A stretch of DNA of 64,000 nucleotides from Oscheius onirici (taxonomy: Eukaryota; Nematoda; Chromadorea; Rhabditida; Rhabditidae): contig OW051472.1 of the NCBI GenBank assembly GCA_932521025.1, positions 8,804,001-8,868,000 of the forward strand, in the 5' to 3' direction. Shown one piece after another: positions 21,605 through 32,468 of this stretch. Numbering within the stretch: the stretch's first letter is position 1; each line of letters begins with the position of its first letter. The notes under the pieces are model-generated. The model saw only the letters and a program-made list of their open reading frames with translations, made no database searches and was not told the DNA's origin. Both the position numbers and the translations under genes were made by a program.

Positions 21605-24087
21605 CTACGAGTGTCCTGATACTTCGTCTTCCTCCATGGTCATCGCCTTGTTTTCGTGATGAGAATGCGGATTGGTCAACTGGATAATCTCTTCGGGGAG
21701 ACACGCTCGGTATACCTAAAGAGTAAGAGTTGTGGGTCAAGTAGGGAATTTTAACTGAAACGCACCAGATAAAGAATCATCGTCAGGATGATTAATCCGG
21801 CCAGGCAGCCTCCGACAATTATCGGCACCTTGTCAGTCGTGTGTTGATCCGTTGGACAGGTCTGTCCTGAAAATGTTCCATGAACCTCCACCACGTTTGA
21901 ATTTTGCGCACACAGTTGAAAGTCATGAGGGATTGAAAAGTGATCAAACTTTTTTATGAATAGGTCTCGGGAAAGTTGTAAAAGCGTTTACTAAAAATGC
22001 AAAAGAATTTTGGTAATAGTTCGGCAGTCAACCCCGTTCTTCTGAATTTTTGTAATAATGGGCGGAAAATATTTAAAAACCCCAAAATAGCCAATTTGAA
22101 AAGTCCCGCGGCAAAATTCAAACGAACGGGGTTGCTTGCCGAACTATTACCAGAGTTTTTACGCAAGAGCGATTGGATTGGAGCCATGCGCAGATCCGTA
22201 GTCTGCCCGTTTATAACCACTGGGCCACGCGGAGACTTTGTTTATCCCTTTAGATTAACGGCCTCGGCACTAAGGTTATCGGCCAAAGGAGGAGGTAATC
22301 TCTCAATTGCCCAATAATCTTCAATTCAAACAAACCCTTGTTTCAAGCTTTAAACTGCTTACTATTTCCAAACGGCATCAGTCCTGTAGCCTTCACAGAC
22401 ATGTATGCTTGCACTTGGAGCAGTGAGAAGGTTATTCTAAAAAGTCTGGTTCGTTTAGAATCGGCACAAAAACGAACGTTGCTCTTGGCCCGACATGCTC
22501 ATCAGTATTGATAATATACTTCTGTTTACTGGGACAATAAAGAGAATTGTTCAACGGAGCGAAGATGTAGTCGGCAAATTCATTGTCGCTGTTCAAAGTG
22601 ACAACGTTTGTGTACGTGTGATTTGTATCTAGGGTTACATTCCCTCAGTTCGGACAATTTTCCATACCTGCAGCATTCGGGAAATTACTAGACTGAGAAG
22701 CATAGTTGGCATGAACATCCACTCGATACAGAGCCCATTGTTTTCCGTTATCTGTTGGCAACTTTGGGTCTGTAGTGAAGTATAGAAGCAGGTACCAGTC
22801 GTCCATCTGAAAAGTCGTTGTCATTCCAAAGATATTCCTTTATCACGCTCAACCTTGATATTTTATTTATTTATTTATTCGCTTTTAAGTCTTCGACGAG
22901 AGCGGCTCTTCGGACAGTCAGTCGGGTCCAATTCACCTTGCACACGAAAAATGCATAGAAGTTCGAATAAAATAACTTAGCCGCCCGTACGCAATTTCTC
23001 GTAAATTATAATTACGTAAAGTGAAGCTTTGGCTATAGTCTCGACCAGGGTTGGGCAAACATTGAAATTTTCGGCGAACACGAACCGAACATTCCCTAAA
23101 TTTTTTGGGCCGAACCGAACACGAACCGAACATTGTACTTTTTGTTCGCCTGCGAACCGAACACGAACTGTTCGCCGTCCCAATGTTCGTTCGCGAACGA
23201 ACATGTTCACGAACATGCGAACACGAACACAGCTCGAACATTTCACGAATTTTCTCCCAAATCGCGGTTTTTTTGTAAGAATCAGTCGTTTGATGATTAA
23301 CTTCACGAAAAAGAATATTGGTAAAAAAACTGGAAATGATTAGGGAATCCAAGGGGCTAAGAAAATTTTGAAGCCTATGACTCCGAGAGCCTCTGAGTAT
23401 TGTAATTAGTACTGAATAAAATGTTCGTATTCGTGCTTTTTTGAACTCTGTTCGACCTATCGAACAGCAAACATTTCCACTTTTATGTTCGTCAAGCGAA
23501 CACGAACATTCACCAGTTCCGTGTTCGCCCTCGAACACGAACCGTTCGTGTTCGTGTTCGGTCAAAACGAACAAAGAACACGAACGTTCGCCCAACTCTG
23601 GTCTCGACAGAGTAAAAACTGAAGAATTTAAGTATTTTAGCAGATTCAGATCCATATTTAGATCTACAGACGACTGTGCCCGAAAATTCACTTCACGAAG
23701 ATCATCGGCCATGGCTTTCTTGAAAGAAACCTACATGATCAAAATCAATTCGCATGACTTGAGAGAAGATTTGATCAGTTCCCACGGGATAGTTGTGTCC
23801 ACAATGACTGGTATTACTGACTGTGCTGGTAGAAGGAACCGTTATTTTGACGTCTTTCTGAGAATGAGATATTGAGGAACAAGACGGACAAGTACCTCAG
23901 CATCAGATCCTTTGACAATATAGCTGAGGTCGAGATCAATTTGAGCGTAGAGTATTATGCATGGAATTCCTGTCGTACTGTTTGTCACCTATAAAAAACC
24001 TTCTTTCTTTCTCTCCAGGTAGTGATACCGTCCATTTTCCCTGTGGACTACTGCCTCCGGCCGCCAATGTTGTCCCAGGCAGGAGAA
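21605..24087 (-). CDS. Lysosome-associated membrane glycoprotein (LAMP) family
   Basis: Exons found in phase: 24087-24029, 23988-23896, 23857-23735, 22806-22668, 22628-22478, 22436-22364, 21948-21766 and 21715-21605 (stop). The lumenal domain shows LAMP patterns: GKWTVTNSTTGIPCIILYAQ with LDLSYI, VPSTSTVSNTSHCGHN, several N-glycosylation sites (NHTYTN, NNS) and ITFSLLQVQAYM. A single TM, VPIIVGGCLAGLIILTMILY, is followed by a short tail with acidic end. LAMPs coat lysosome-related organelles; the worm relatives are lmp-1, lmp-2 and unc-46. The tail does not end in the usual GY-x-x-hydrophobic sorting signal, which would be unusual. The signal-peptide exon upstream of 24087 (phase 1) was not located. 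Two introns are enlarged by transposable elements. Confidence 0.75.
22011..22165. repeat. Hairpin repeat in LAMP intron
   Basis: Left arm TTTTGGTAATAGTTCGGCAG with AACCCCGTTC, right arm GAACGGGGTTGCTTGCCGAA with CTATTACCAG. The arms are near-perfect complements around a loop of about 60 nt. It directly abuts the tRNA-like block. Confidence 0.85.
22165..22240 (-). other. tRNA-derived block with A and B boxes
   Basis: On the minus strand TGGCCCAGTGG (22227-22217) is a perfect A box. GGCTCCAATCC (22185-22175) matches the B-box consensus at 9 of 11 positions. Spacing is tRNA-like. B-box decay and lack of a clear acceptor stem argue for a SINE-like relic, not a tRNA gene. Confidence 0.55.
23046..23600. 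mobile_element. Non-autonomous hAT-type element with perfect 8-bp TSD
   Basis: Ends are CAGGGTTGGGC and GCCCAACTCTG, the terminal pattern of many animal hAT elements. The host octamer GTCTCGAC occurs immediately on both sides (23038-23045 and 23601-23608). The interior is built largely of diverged GAACACGAAC / GTTCG units in inverted arms. No transposase. It lies in the 928-nt intron of the LAMP gene. The long open frame across it on the minus strand is a by-product of the repeats. Confidence 0.93.
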
Positions 24088-24309
24088 CTGAAAAAGATTA
24101 TTAAATTGACCGTAAAATGTGTCATAAAGACGATAAGCAGTTGCCACGCCGGCCACTTTTGGTGACCAACTGCGTCATCGCAGCACGCGCTCCCGATTGT
24201 ATCTGATTTGCTTTCTGAGGCTAGTCTGCTCGCTGCTGATTTTGAGGCAAACTTGCAAAAGCCATGTTCCACAGATCAAAAGGGAAATTGCTACAAAACC
24301 CTTGCAACG

Positions 24310-24450
24310 TAAGACATCGATTCCAAGAAATACGCAAGTGTGTTCGTGTATTTTTGGGCTAAAGACGACATCTTTCAGCTTTTTGATGTTCTAGAAGTTT
24401 GTAGCCCAGATCAATATCTTCAACTTAGCAGGACATTAGAAAGTTAGAAA
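24310..24450. repeat. MITE relic
   Basis: AATACGCAAGTGTGTTCGTG, AAAGACGACATCTTTCAGCT and TTGATGTTCT match the family at 20346-20582. Only parts of the arms remain. Confidence 0.6.
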
Positions 24451-25036
24451 AGGCCTTCAGTCTGAAAACATGGTCTTTTTGGTATGACTCGTACCTAATT
24501 TAATCCCTCTTAAAAGGATGGGTTTCTACCACATCTATATCTAAAAATATAGTCCAATACGTTCTCTTATCAGTCCTTAGTTAATATTTGACTCGTTTCT
24601 TTTACGACAGTTCGAATCAGCTACCATTTTACTGCTCTTGACGACGTGGCGGCGCCCATTCTGTTGCTGATCAAGCTGTCAAAAAGAACGGGAACTAATA
24701 GTCGAGGACGAATGCAAAGAATTGCAAGAAATAACAAGTCCTCGTGTTTTTTGCTCTCAAGGTGCTATCGATAACCGGTTGATAACGGAACAAACTCGGA
24801 AATCTCTTGAGACGACAGACGGAAAGACTCACAAAGAAATATGAGACTGAGCATGGTGATAGGAATTTAGACAGCTTGAAGTAGAAAAATGTGGCCCAGA
24901 TACAATTAAAATTGAAGCGATTCCAAGGGGGACGACTGTGGGAGGAATGATAAGAAGAGGAGTGCAGATAGCTCTCACGTGTATTCTAGCAAGTCGACCC
25001 GAAAATAGCAAACAAAGTCTTTGGGTCATAGTCAGT
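24450..25036. other. Gene-free stretch
   Basis: No exon chain supported. No recognised repeat core beyond the MITE relic at its left edge. Confidence 0.45.
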
Positions 25037-25831
25037 TTATTTCAGCGTCGACATGGCTTTCTGAAGACGACACTTCCAGCAGCGACAGTCCGTCTCCTCG
25101 TTCATCGTGTCGGGATGTTCGTCGGTCACGTGACGAAGAATGTCGTCCAGCTTTGGACGAGCAACTTCCAGACTATTCGGTCTCGAGTCCTCGTACTCCC
25201 AGCAAGTGACCGACATATCGCGAGAAGCGTAGAAAGTCTTGATGCGAAGACTCTGAGTCGGTGGACTGGAATCGAGCTCGTCCTTCTCTTCCTCCATCTT
25301 CTTGGCCATCGAGAGATCCGTCGCGGAAGTCGCCTCATCAAGCTGTTCCATCGGACTCTCTTCCACTGGTTTCTTTTCCACAGACGGCGGTAGAGTTATG
25401 AGATGTGCCTCGGCGTCAGGAGGCGGATGAGGCAGAGGGACCGTCTTCGATTCTGTCGTCTCGACTGACTTCAGGACCGTCTTCTGTCGGAGCAACTTCT
25501 GTCGAAGCAGCTTCTTCTCGTTCTCCTTCGTCTCGCGAGTTCTTGCCTTCAACTTGACCTGTTTTTTGAGCTTGGCTCCATCTGGACCCGAATCATCTTT
25601 GTCCTTCTTCTTCCTCTTGGTCAACTGCTTCCTCTTCAGCACTCTCAGTTCCGACTCGCTGTCACTCGCCTTGCAGCAGAAGATGCTCTTTCTCTTCTTC
25701 TTCTTCTCGCTCAGTTTGCTCTTCTTTTTTGTCTCCTTCGATTTCTTCGCTTTCTTGTCTTCTTTTCCCTTCTTCTTCGTCGCGCTTTTCTTCTTCTTCT
25801 TCTTCTTCTTCTCGTCCTTCTTCGTAGCCAT
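25037..25831 (-). CDS. Lysine-rich protein, single exon, unknown function
   Basis: One open frame of 264 codons begins MATKKDEKKKKKKKK. An upstream in-frame ATG at 25957 exists, but the sequence between lacks the composition of the rest, so 25831 is chosen. Residues 1-55 are almost all K, E and S; then KSIFCCKASDSESELRVLKR, a basic region with ARTRETKENEKK, a Pro-rich stretch (PLPHPPPDAEAH), an acidic segment and a conserved-looking C-terminus (CWEYEDSRP, then CRCWKCRLQK). Paired cysteines at the end could bind metal. No TM. Nuclear or nucleolar location would fit the basic N-terminus but is only inferred. Resembles the gene at 10626 in lysine richness only. Confidence 0.65.
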   Translation of the reverse strand: MATKKDEKKKKKKKKSATKKKGKEDKKAKKSKETKKKSKLSEKKKKRKSIFCCKASDSESELRVLKRKQLTKRKKKDKDDSGPDGAKLKKQVKLKARTRETKENEKKLLRQKLLRQKTVLKSVETTESKTVPLPHPPPDAEAHLITLPPSVEKKPVEESPMEQLDEATSATDLSMAKKMEEEKDELDSSPPTQSLRIKTFYASRDMSVTCWEYEDSRPNSLEVARPKLDDILRHVTDEHPDTMNEETDCRCWKCRLQKAMSTLK

Positions 25832-25849
25832 CCGTCCGTCTCTCGAGTA

Positions 25850-28528
25850 AAAGTGCCAATTGGAGGGATTACAAAATTTTTTATTACTACACTGTTTTAC
25901 TCTAAAAAAATTTCTGCGATTTTCGAACTCTAAAGTATTTAGTTTTTGTGCAAACAAAATCGAGACTATTTGGGGAGACTCAAAACAGGAATGGCCGGAG
26001 GCTATATCTTTCTCTCTCGGGCCCTATGACTAATATTGCCCGTAATACCTTTTCTCGTCCTGTCTCAATCTCAAAAAATGATTGTTTTCCAAACTATTCT
26101 GGTTATTAGGTGTTCCCAATTAGCCAGACCAGTTCTTCTTCAGAACAACATCTTGGATCTCGTCTCAATCAAATTTGGAAGCCAATTTGAGTCAATATAA
26201 GCCATTTCAGTTGCTCCGGGGGCCAGTCTCATCTTTTGTTCAAAGTCTTCTCTATCATGAATATAAAGTAGCCTCCTTACTTGAAGAGATAAACAGCCGA
26301 AGTTGGTCAGAAAACAATCCAGGGACGTGTCCCCTCTTGAGCCTAATACAATCTGTCCCCGATAAACTTTCCTAATTGCGAATGAGAGAGTTCGTCTCCC
26401 GCTCCGTCTTTTCGTCTGTTCTCTTCCATTTTTGTACATGTCCTTCCAAACAACCGAAGCTCTTGATATTTCTTTCTTACTAGCGAAAATTTCCGAATAG
26501 AGGCAGTTTTCGGTACTCCAGGTATAAAATTCTGTATATATATACCGTAAATATTTGAATAGAGGCACTATTCGAATACAGAAAAATACGCAATTCCGTA
26601 CGCATTTTTTCGTATTGAAAAGTTTTTAACTTTCTCATTATTTTTTACTGATATCTAAGATCCGCATCTGTATGGTAAAAATACTAGAAAAGTCGAAAAA
26701 CATTTTCTTCAACCCGAAAAAATGCGTACGTAATTGCGTCTTTTTTGTATTCGAATAGTGGCGCAGTGACTCTATATTTACGATAGGCTGGAAGACGAAA
26801 TTTTGTAACGTTACGATGTTCTGTTAACAGATCAAGAGATACAATCCTAGACAATGTTAAAAGGCCCAAAACAGTTAAAGTTCTTCCTAAACTAGCTGTT
26901 TTCCCCCGACAACAGAGAGGAGCTCATTTGAATTGAATTGAAAGAAGAAGGTTCCTTTAGAGACCAATTACCTTCTCAAGGAGTAATTTCTGGTCAAGAG
27001 GAGCTCCAATTCAATCCGGGGGAAGCCCGAAAAGCACGCTGCTTGGATTGCCTGGCTTCTCGGGACCAGGTTCATGAATTAGCCTCGTTAGCACGAAAAA
27101 AGAGTGAGGAAAAGCTCGCTCCCGAACAATAAAACGAAGCTTGTGAATGGAATACCATTCTGTCGATCATGTGCCCTTTTGAATGCCTCTCTCCTCCTCT
27201 CTTTAAGTTAGAATCCTTCCGGTCACTCCCATGCCGATTTGTAGTTCTGACGTACTTCACGACTCTTTTCCATCTCAACGGACATTTTGAACTGCTCGAC
27301 TGAACTGGCCGCTGACTCACTATTCTCTCCTCGATTTTTACTATATTGTGGCTTCAAATGCAAAGCTTCGTACTAACAGGCCTTATTTTGAAAACAAGCC
27401 TCGCGAGGACATGCGGACCTCCCGCTTTCTATCATCTTGAAGCGAGCCTCTCCTTTTACCGATTACCTCTTTGTTTTCCTTTAAATTCTTGAATACGACA
27501 GGACGAGGACAAGACCGTCGGATCCTCTTAGAGCAGTCAATTTGGTCCCTATCGAAGCATTTTTTCAATAAAAAACTAGGGAATTTTCCTGATTTTTGCT
27601 CAAGAGCATAATTTTCTATTTTGACATGACTCTCAAGATAGAACGTCGTCTTCGGATGTGTTTCATAGTCCTATCAACAACATGTTATCCCCTTCCCACT
27701 TCTACCTTCTTCCGAGGAGCTAATGCACACCGGAAGAGCCTCCAGTCTTTTCTTCACACCGATGGGAAAGATCAGAAGTTTCGCGGAAATGGCCTCATTC
27801 CTGCTGCGTCCAGATGTCTGATCGTGACTTTCTCTTGGAAGGCATAGTCAATCAACACGTTACCACTACGAATAATTCAGTCGTCGCGACTCACGACTGT
27901 CCCCCCTTCAAGGGGTCTTATTTCTAACGACACTCTCTCTCTCTCTTTCCCAGATGATTTTTGACCATAAAACTTTCGCCCATGGGGCCATTTCACGCCT
28001 TCGGGCGACCCACACCTCGCTCTCTTTACTCCTCCCATCTCTCATCAGATTATCCCATTAATCTCTATCAATGATTTCACTATGTTCCTCCCCTTAAATA
28101 TTCGGGCATCTTTTTTTCACCTGTCTGCTCCGAAGAATGGCTTTTTCGCAAAACTATATTGGCCTCATGAAAGGGCACTTTGCAGAATGAAGCCCTGCGA
28201 TATGCTCTTGATTTGTCTGTTCTCTGAATTCGCTCCCATGGCCTTTTGAACATTTCGCAGAACTACATTTTTTGTGCTGACGAACCGTGACCTCCCCCCC
28301 TCATCCGTCACATTTGTACTCACTCTTCCATGAAAAACATGTAATGGATGTCGATTACGCCTTCTGGAGCTTTTTAAATACTTGAAATCAAATCTCAAGG
28401 GTTATTTGCTCTAAGAGTTCAGTAAAAATCGACATTTTTTTACTACTTCACTTCTACTCAAACGGGTGCTGTTTTTGGCCTTCCTTCCGCCTTCTGCCGA
28501 TTTTGCTTATCATCTGTTCCATTTCCAG
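25850..28528. other. Long gene-poor stretch
   Basis: Contains the MITE at 26530-26775 and T/C-rich sequence. Open frames at 26140-26568 and 27072-27320 have no splice signals or family likeness. A promoter region for the following gene may be here but nothing specific is visible. Confidence 0.4.
26530..26775. repeat. Palindromic MITE
   Basis: Ends ACCGTAAATATTTGAATAGA and the diverged complement CTCTATATTTACGAT. Inner arms contain AAATACGCAATTCCGTACGC and GCGTACGTAATTGCGTC, plus TATTCGAATA boxes. A TACGCAATT-type family related to, but not identical with, 20346-20582. Confidence 0.8.
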
Positions 28529-28857
28529 CTGCTCGGACTTTCCCTTGAACTCTTGCACTCTCACCTGTTTCCCATCTGTCAAAAGAAACGATCACTTCCA
28601 AATAGAGCAGCGTCACGTAATCCACAGTTAATTGGAGACGATGACTTGTTGCAGAGAGCCTATTATGAGGAAGTGGTGCCTTGTCGTCATGTGTCTTTCA
28701 ATGAGGTTAGAAATGCCTCGTAACTGCTAATCAGACAAAGCAAAGCCATAATCAAGTGATCAAGAGTTACGGGGTTCCATCAGAGCCCGAGATTCCTTTC
28801 AAGAGGTAAATTTCTGAGGAGGGTCACTCCCGATTTAGACCCTCGGGAGCTATTTGA
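28529..28857 (+). CDS. 3' exons of an unidentified gene
   Basis: Exon 28529-28705 (after TTTCCAG) encodes 59 residues including LGDDDLLQRAYYEEVV-like sequence (IGDDDLLQRAYYEE) and PCRHVSFNE. Exon 28735-28805 is in phase (TKQSHNQVIKSYGVPSEPEI) and a third piece from 28839 gives a stop at 28855-28857. Splice signals are good, but upstream exons and a start are not found. The alternative frame after 28838 is also open to 28981, so the end is uncertain. No family recognised. Confidence 0.4.
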
Positions 28858-29409
28858 GGAAGAACTGCTAATCCACTCAACAAATCCTTTGAATTGGATC
28901 CCACTTCGTGAGATTTTCTTTCTAAAAGACCGAAGTAGTTGTTTGTTGAAGGAGGAGGGACGTCATATTTTTGAGACTCGCTGATAATGTTTGTTTCAGG
29001 CCTTCATTGTAATTCTTCACTCGAAAGAGATCTTTCCTCTTCCTGTTCCTGCAATTTTACTAGCCGTTCCACAGAATTAGTCTGAATTGGGATAGAATTC
29101 TCGAAATTTTGGACGTCAGCCAAGCCTCCAAAAGTATAAAGATTTGATTAATTTGACTGAGTATCCAATGCGAGCAATTCTCAGAAACTGTTCCACCAGA
29201 CTCGAACAAACTTTCTACTCACAGGGTTCACAGAACCTTTTAGCCTTTTCCTCTCTGACGGCGTCAAGTCGTTTGGCCATCAATAATTCACACAGTTGAA
29301 ACTGACATCTGCCCGGCCATTCGAATGACTTTCCCAGCATTTTCAGTTCCCTCTCTCTCTCTGTTCCTTTTTGATTTCCGTATAATTTCCCGCCAATTTA
29401 CAGAGCGAG
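28858..29409. other. Upstream region of the GPCR gene
   Basis: No exons supported. A GACTGAGTATCCAATG block at 29157 is a lone relic of the GGCTGAGTATCCAA family. CTCTCTCTCT just before 29400 is typical of this window's upstream regions. Confidence 0.4.
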
Positions 29410-32322
29410 ATGTCTGTCGACTACTGGGATGAACTGACGGATAATCTCAATGACACATATCTAGAGGTGGGAAGTTTTTTTTTTAAATATCAAAACCTTC
29501 AGTATTCGGAGGATGGTCTTCAGTCCGAGCCATTGGTAAAAGTTACAGGACTGGTGGTCACTGTTATGTACCTACTGACCATTTTCATTGGCATACCCGC
29601 CAATGTCTATGTTTTGGTCCGAATGAAGAGATTTTCAAGGTACTTTGATCAATTTCAATTTTATTGGAAAAAAAATTTTTTTCAGGAGCGACAACGAAAG
29701 GTACAGAAACGGGACAGGAGTAGCGTTGTGTTCGATGGCTGCCGCAGATCTGTGCTCACTTCTGCTCATCTGTTCCCAAAATCTTCAACAGCTTATAATT
29801 ACAGAAGAATCTTCAGATATGCTGCTCATGCATGCCAGTTGCAAGGTACGACAAAGACAAAATAAAGGCCTGGAAATCTGAAAAGACTCAGACCGATTGT
29901 AAAGCTTTGTCAAAAAACTGTCGGGACTAAAGTCTGTTCAAAAAAAAGAACGCAACAGTAAACCATAAATATTTCGCTTCGTGAACCACAAACCCCTGAT
30001 TTTCAGGGTAGCGCGCCAATTCACCGTTGAGAAAATCAAGGAATCTGAATTTGAATTGTTGCAGTTAACCCTGAAAATCAGGGATTTGTGGTTCTCGAAA
30101 CGAAATATTTATGGGTTACTGATGCGTTTTTTTAACAGACTTTACATACTTATATCAATATTTTTGTAAAAAAATCATATTTTCAGATAATGCTCTTCTT
30201 GACCCATACCGTCACTTCCATTTCCATCTGGTCGTGGCTGCTTCTCTCCTGTCTCCGCTATCTCGCTATCCGTCATCCGCTCTACCATCTTCGACTCTGG
30301 CAGATGCCTTATCGAGCTCTGGCCATCATAATAGTGAGTCCATTATGTTGCTCACGTATTCGTCTAATGTCCCGCCGCGTCAGAAAGCATTAAAGACAGA
30401 CAGAATAACAAACAACCGACTTTTTTTTTCTTCTTCAGGCCACCTCAGTTGTACTGAATGCCTGGCTTTTGGTGTCCATCCAATCAACGACTCACGGATG
30501 CACGGAAGTTCCCCTGATGAAGTACTCTCTGGCAGCTAACCGTCTCTTTCACCTAGTTGAGAGTTTTTGGTCCTTCTGTATTCCTCTCGCCGTGATTGTC
30601 ATCATGGACTTTAGTGTCCTGCTAAAATCCACGTAATGGTTGAAATGTTCTGGGAACAGACTCAATATAGAGCCTTCCCACGATGGCGTAGACAACAGCA
30701 GAAAAAGAGGAGGAAATCGGCTCTGGAAGAGATTATAAAGTTGACTAGGAGCAACAGCATGCGACTCAAGGTAAGCAAAAAAAGTTACACAAGGACCAGT
30801 ATTTTCAGAGCGGTCATCACAGGGCTCTGTGGAAATGGCTTATCATTGCCCTTGTCTGCATTATGCTCAATGCTCCGGAGAACATTTTCCGTCTTGTCAC
30901 TCTCTTCTCTCTCAGCAACTACAGCGAGGATGCCGTTCACTACTCTGCGAGAATGTTCGCGCAAGCATTGTACTTTAGGTATACACTTTTTTAATGGGTA
31001 CCAACAAAATATGAACCTATAAAAACGTGAACGAGAGCTAGTGATTAGGGGTCGAATAGCAACTGGTAGACACGAGTAACAATCTAGATTCAAAGATCAG
31101 CAGTGGCAAAAAAATGTCTCTGACAGTGTCTTCTGCTCTCAGGTCTCTGGACTATTTCTCTAGCGCCAAATGTTCTCTGCATTTGTATTTAAACTAATGA
31201 ATTCCGAATGACGTTTACTGACACAATCTTTAGCTCATAAACTGCACTTTTCAGCCAATCCGATCAACTTTAAACTGCTTCCGAGTCTCTGTATGTCGGT
31301 AGCTTTAATTGAGGATAACTCCAATGGATTTTGTGTGCACAACAAGTCGAGACAGGAAAAGCAATAACTCTAGCTCTGTTACTGACTTATTGTTAGGTAG
31401 TTTCTTTGGAAGGTGTCACTGGAAGACAGTGACAAGGAAGAAGGAAAGAGACAGTAGGACTGAGGCTGACTAAAGCTAGGAACGGACCACGTTCGGGTCC
31501 TACATTTTGAAACTAGGCTTGGGAGGGAGTGGGATCAAATATAATTTCGGTAGTTTCTTTAGAGGGTCAGGAAGAGTGACTGAAGGAGAGTAACAAAGGA
31601 GGAATAAAAGGGAAACCACGACAAGGGCTCCGTGATAGAGCGAAGTCATGAATTTCTACTTTAGCCCTGGAAGGGCGTTGCTAACCTTATTTTCTAAAAT
31701 TTCGCCAATTTCACCGATTTCGACTTTATCACAAATCCTTAGCAATTTCGCTAAATTCACAGGGGGGTATAAAATGCATAGACTTTAATAGATTCTCTTA
31801 AGGATGAGGCCTCCAGGTCTAGCGTGTCTCTTCTCTACCAAGCTCTCGAATCAGTGGACTATCGTTATATGTCTGCCAACTTATGTGAACTCTTTCTTTG
31901 CAGTCAATTCGCCTTCAACACTCTCTACTTGGCGGTCTTTGTCTACGACCGATCGACCCGCTGCAAAACTGATCCGATGCATTCGGCTGCAGGTAACATT
32001 TCGCCCCTTTTAATCTATTAGGAACTAAGTTTTTCTCCGTTTTCAGCTGTAGCAATTCGACTGTTGGATGTTCCGACCATACAGGTTGAATCACTTTTTG
32101 TGCCCTAAAACAACCACGCTTGCATGTCTATTTTCATCAATCTAACCACTTTAACATCGTTCAATCTGATTTACTAATTTTTACCTTTCTTTTTCAGCTA
32201 CGCTGACGCTCCGCAGTCGACAGCCTTCGTCTTGTGGACTGGACTCTCCGCCAGTCCTCCAGAAAGCCTCTTGTGTCAGACTTCTCCATCCGGAACACAG
32301 TTTGACCACCGTGGCTGTTTGA
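29410..32322 (+). CDS. Rhodopsin-class GPCR, neuropeptide-receptor-like
   Basis: Starts at MSVDYWDELTDNLNDTYLE with N-glycosylation sites. Exons in phase give TM1 VVTVMYLLTIFIGIPANVYV (GN motif replaced by AN), TM2 ALCSMAAADLCSLLLIC with the conserved LxxxD, TM3 ending SCLRYLAIRHPLY (LRY in place of DRY), TM4 in the exon after 30440, TM5 SFWSFCIPLAVIVIMDFSVL, TM6 LIIALVCIMLNAPENIFRL, and TM7 FNTLYLAVFVYDR (NTLYL for NPxxY). A basic third loop (RRQQQKKRRKS) precedes TM6. The ligand is probably a peptide but is not identifiable. Introns hold a MITE (29929) and a dispersed repeat (31395). The tail has two possible endings (see finding on 32046-32083); the long form ends at 32320-32322. Confidence 0.82.
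29929..30143. repeat. Hairpin MITE in GPCR intron
   Basis: Ends AAAGTCTGTTCAAAAAAAAG and the complement TTTTTTTAACAGACTTT. Arms share CCATAAATATTTCG and CCCTGATTTTCAGGG. A close copy is at 48505-48704 in an EVI5 intron. Flanking TA on both sides fits a TA target duplication. Confidence 0.88.
31395..31690. repeat. Inverted copy of the 845-1110 repeat
   Basis: Reverse-complement match to 845-1110, e.g. GGAAGGGCGTTGCTAACCTT at 31668 versus AAGGTTGGCAACGCCCTTCC at 848. It is in the GPCR's intron before the TM7 exon. Confidence 0.8.
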
Positions 32323-32468
32323 TATACTATTTTGTCATATTTCTGTCATTACGAGTAAGGAACGGGATACATAAACGACTTTATCATACATTCTTATCAC
32401 AATTCCCACATTTTGAATAAATTAAATTATAACAGACAGGGAGAGAGATAAATAGAAAGAGGGAGGTA

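Noticed and set aside
22933-23712. 259-codon minus-strand frame rich in S, C, R, E
   Set aside because: It is produced by the GAACACGAAC-type repeats of the hAT element and crosses its borders; the reading has no protein-like pattern and lies in a LAMP intron.
25554-25850. Phe/Ser-rich plus-strand frame
   Set aside because: Antisense shadow of the lysine-rich gene (AAG codons read as CTT/TTC).
26140-26568. 142-codon minus-strand frame
   Set aside because: No recognisable pattern, partly inside the MITE border region, no splice signals placing it in a gene.
28839-28981. Alternative reading DPRELFEEELLIHSTNPLNW as a further coding exon
   Set aside because: It looks protein-like, but the preceding donor phase does not lead into it; kept only as a note.
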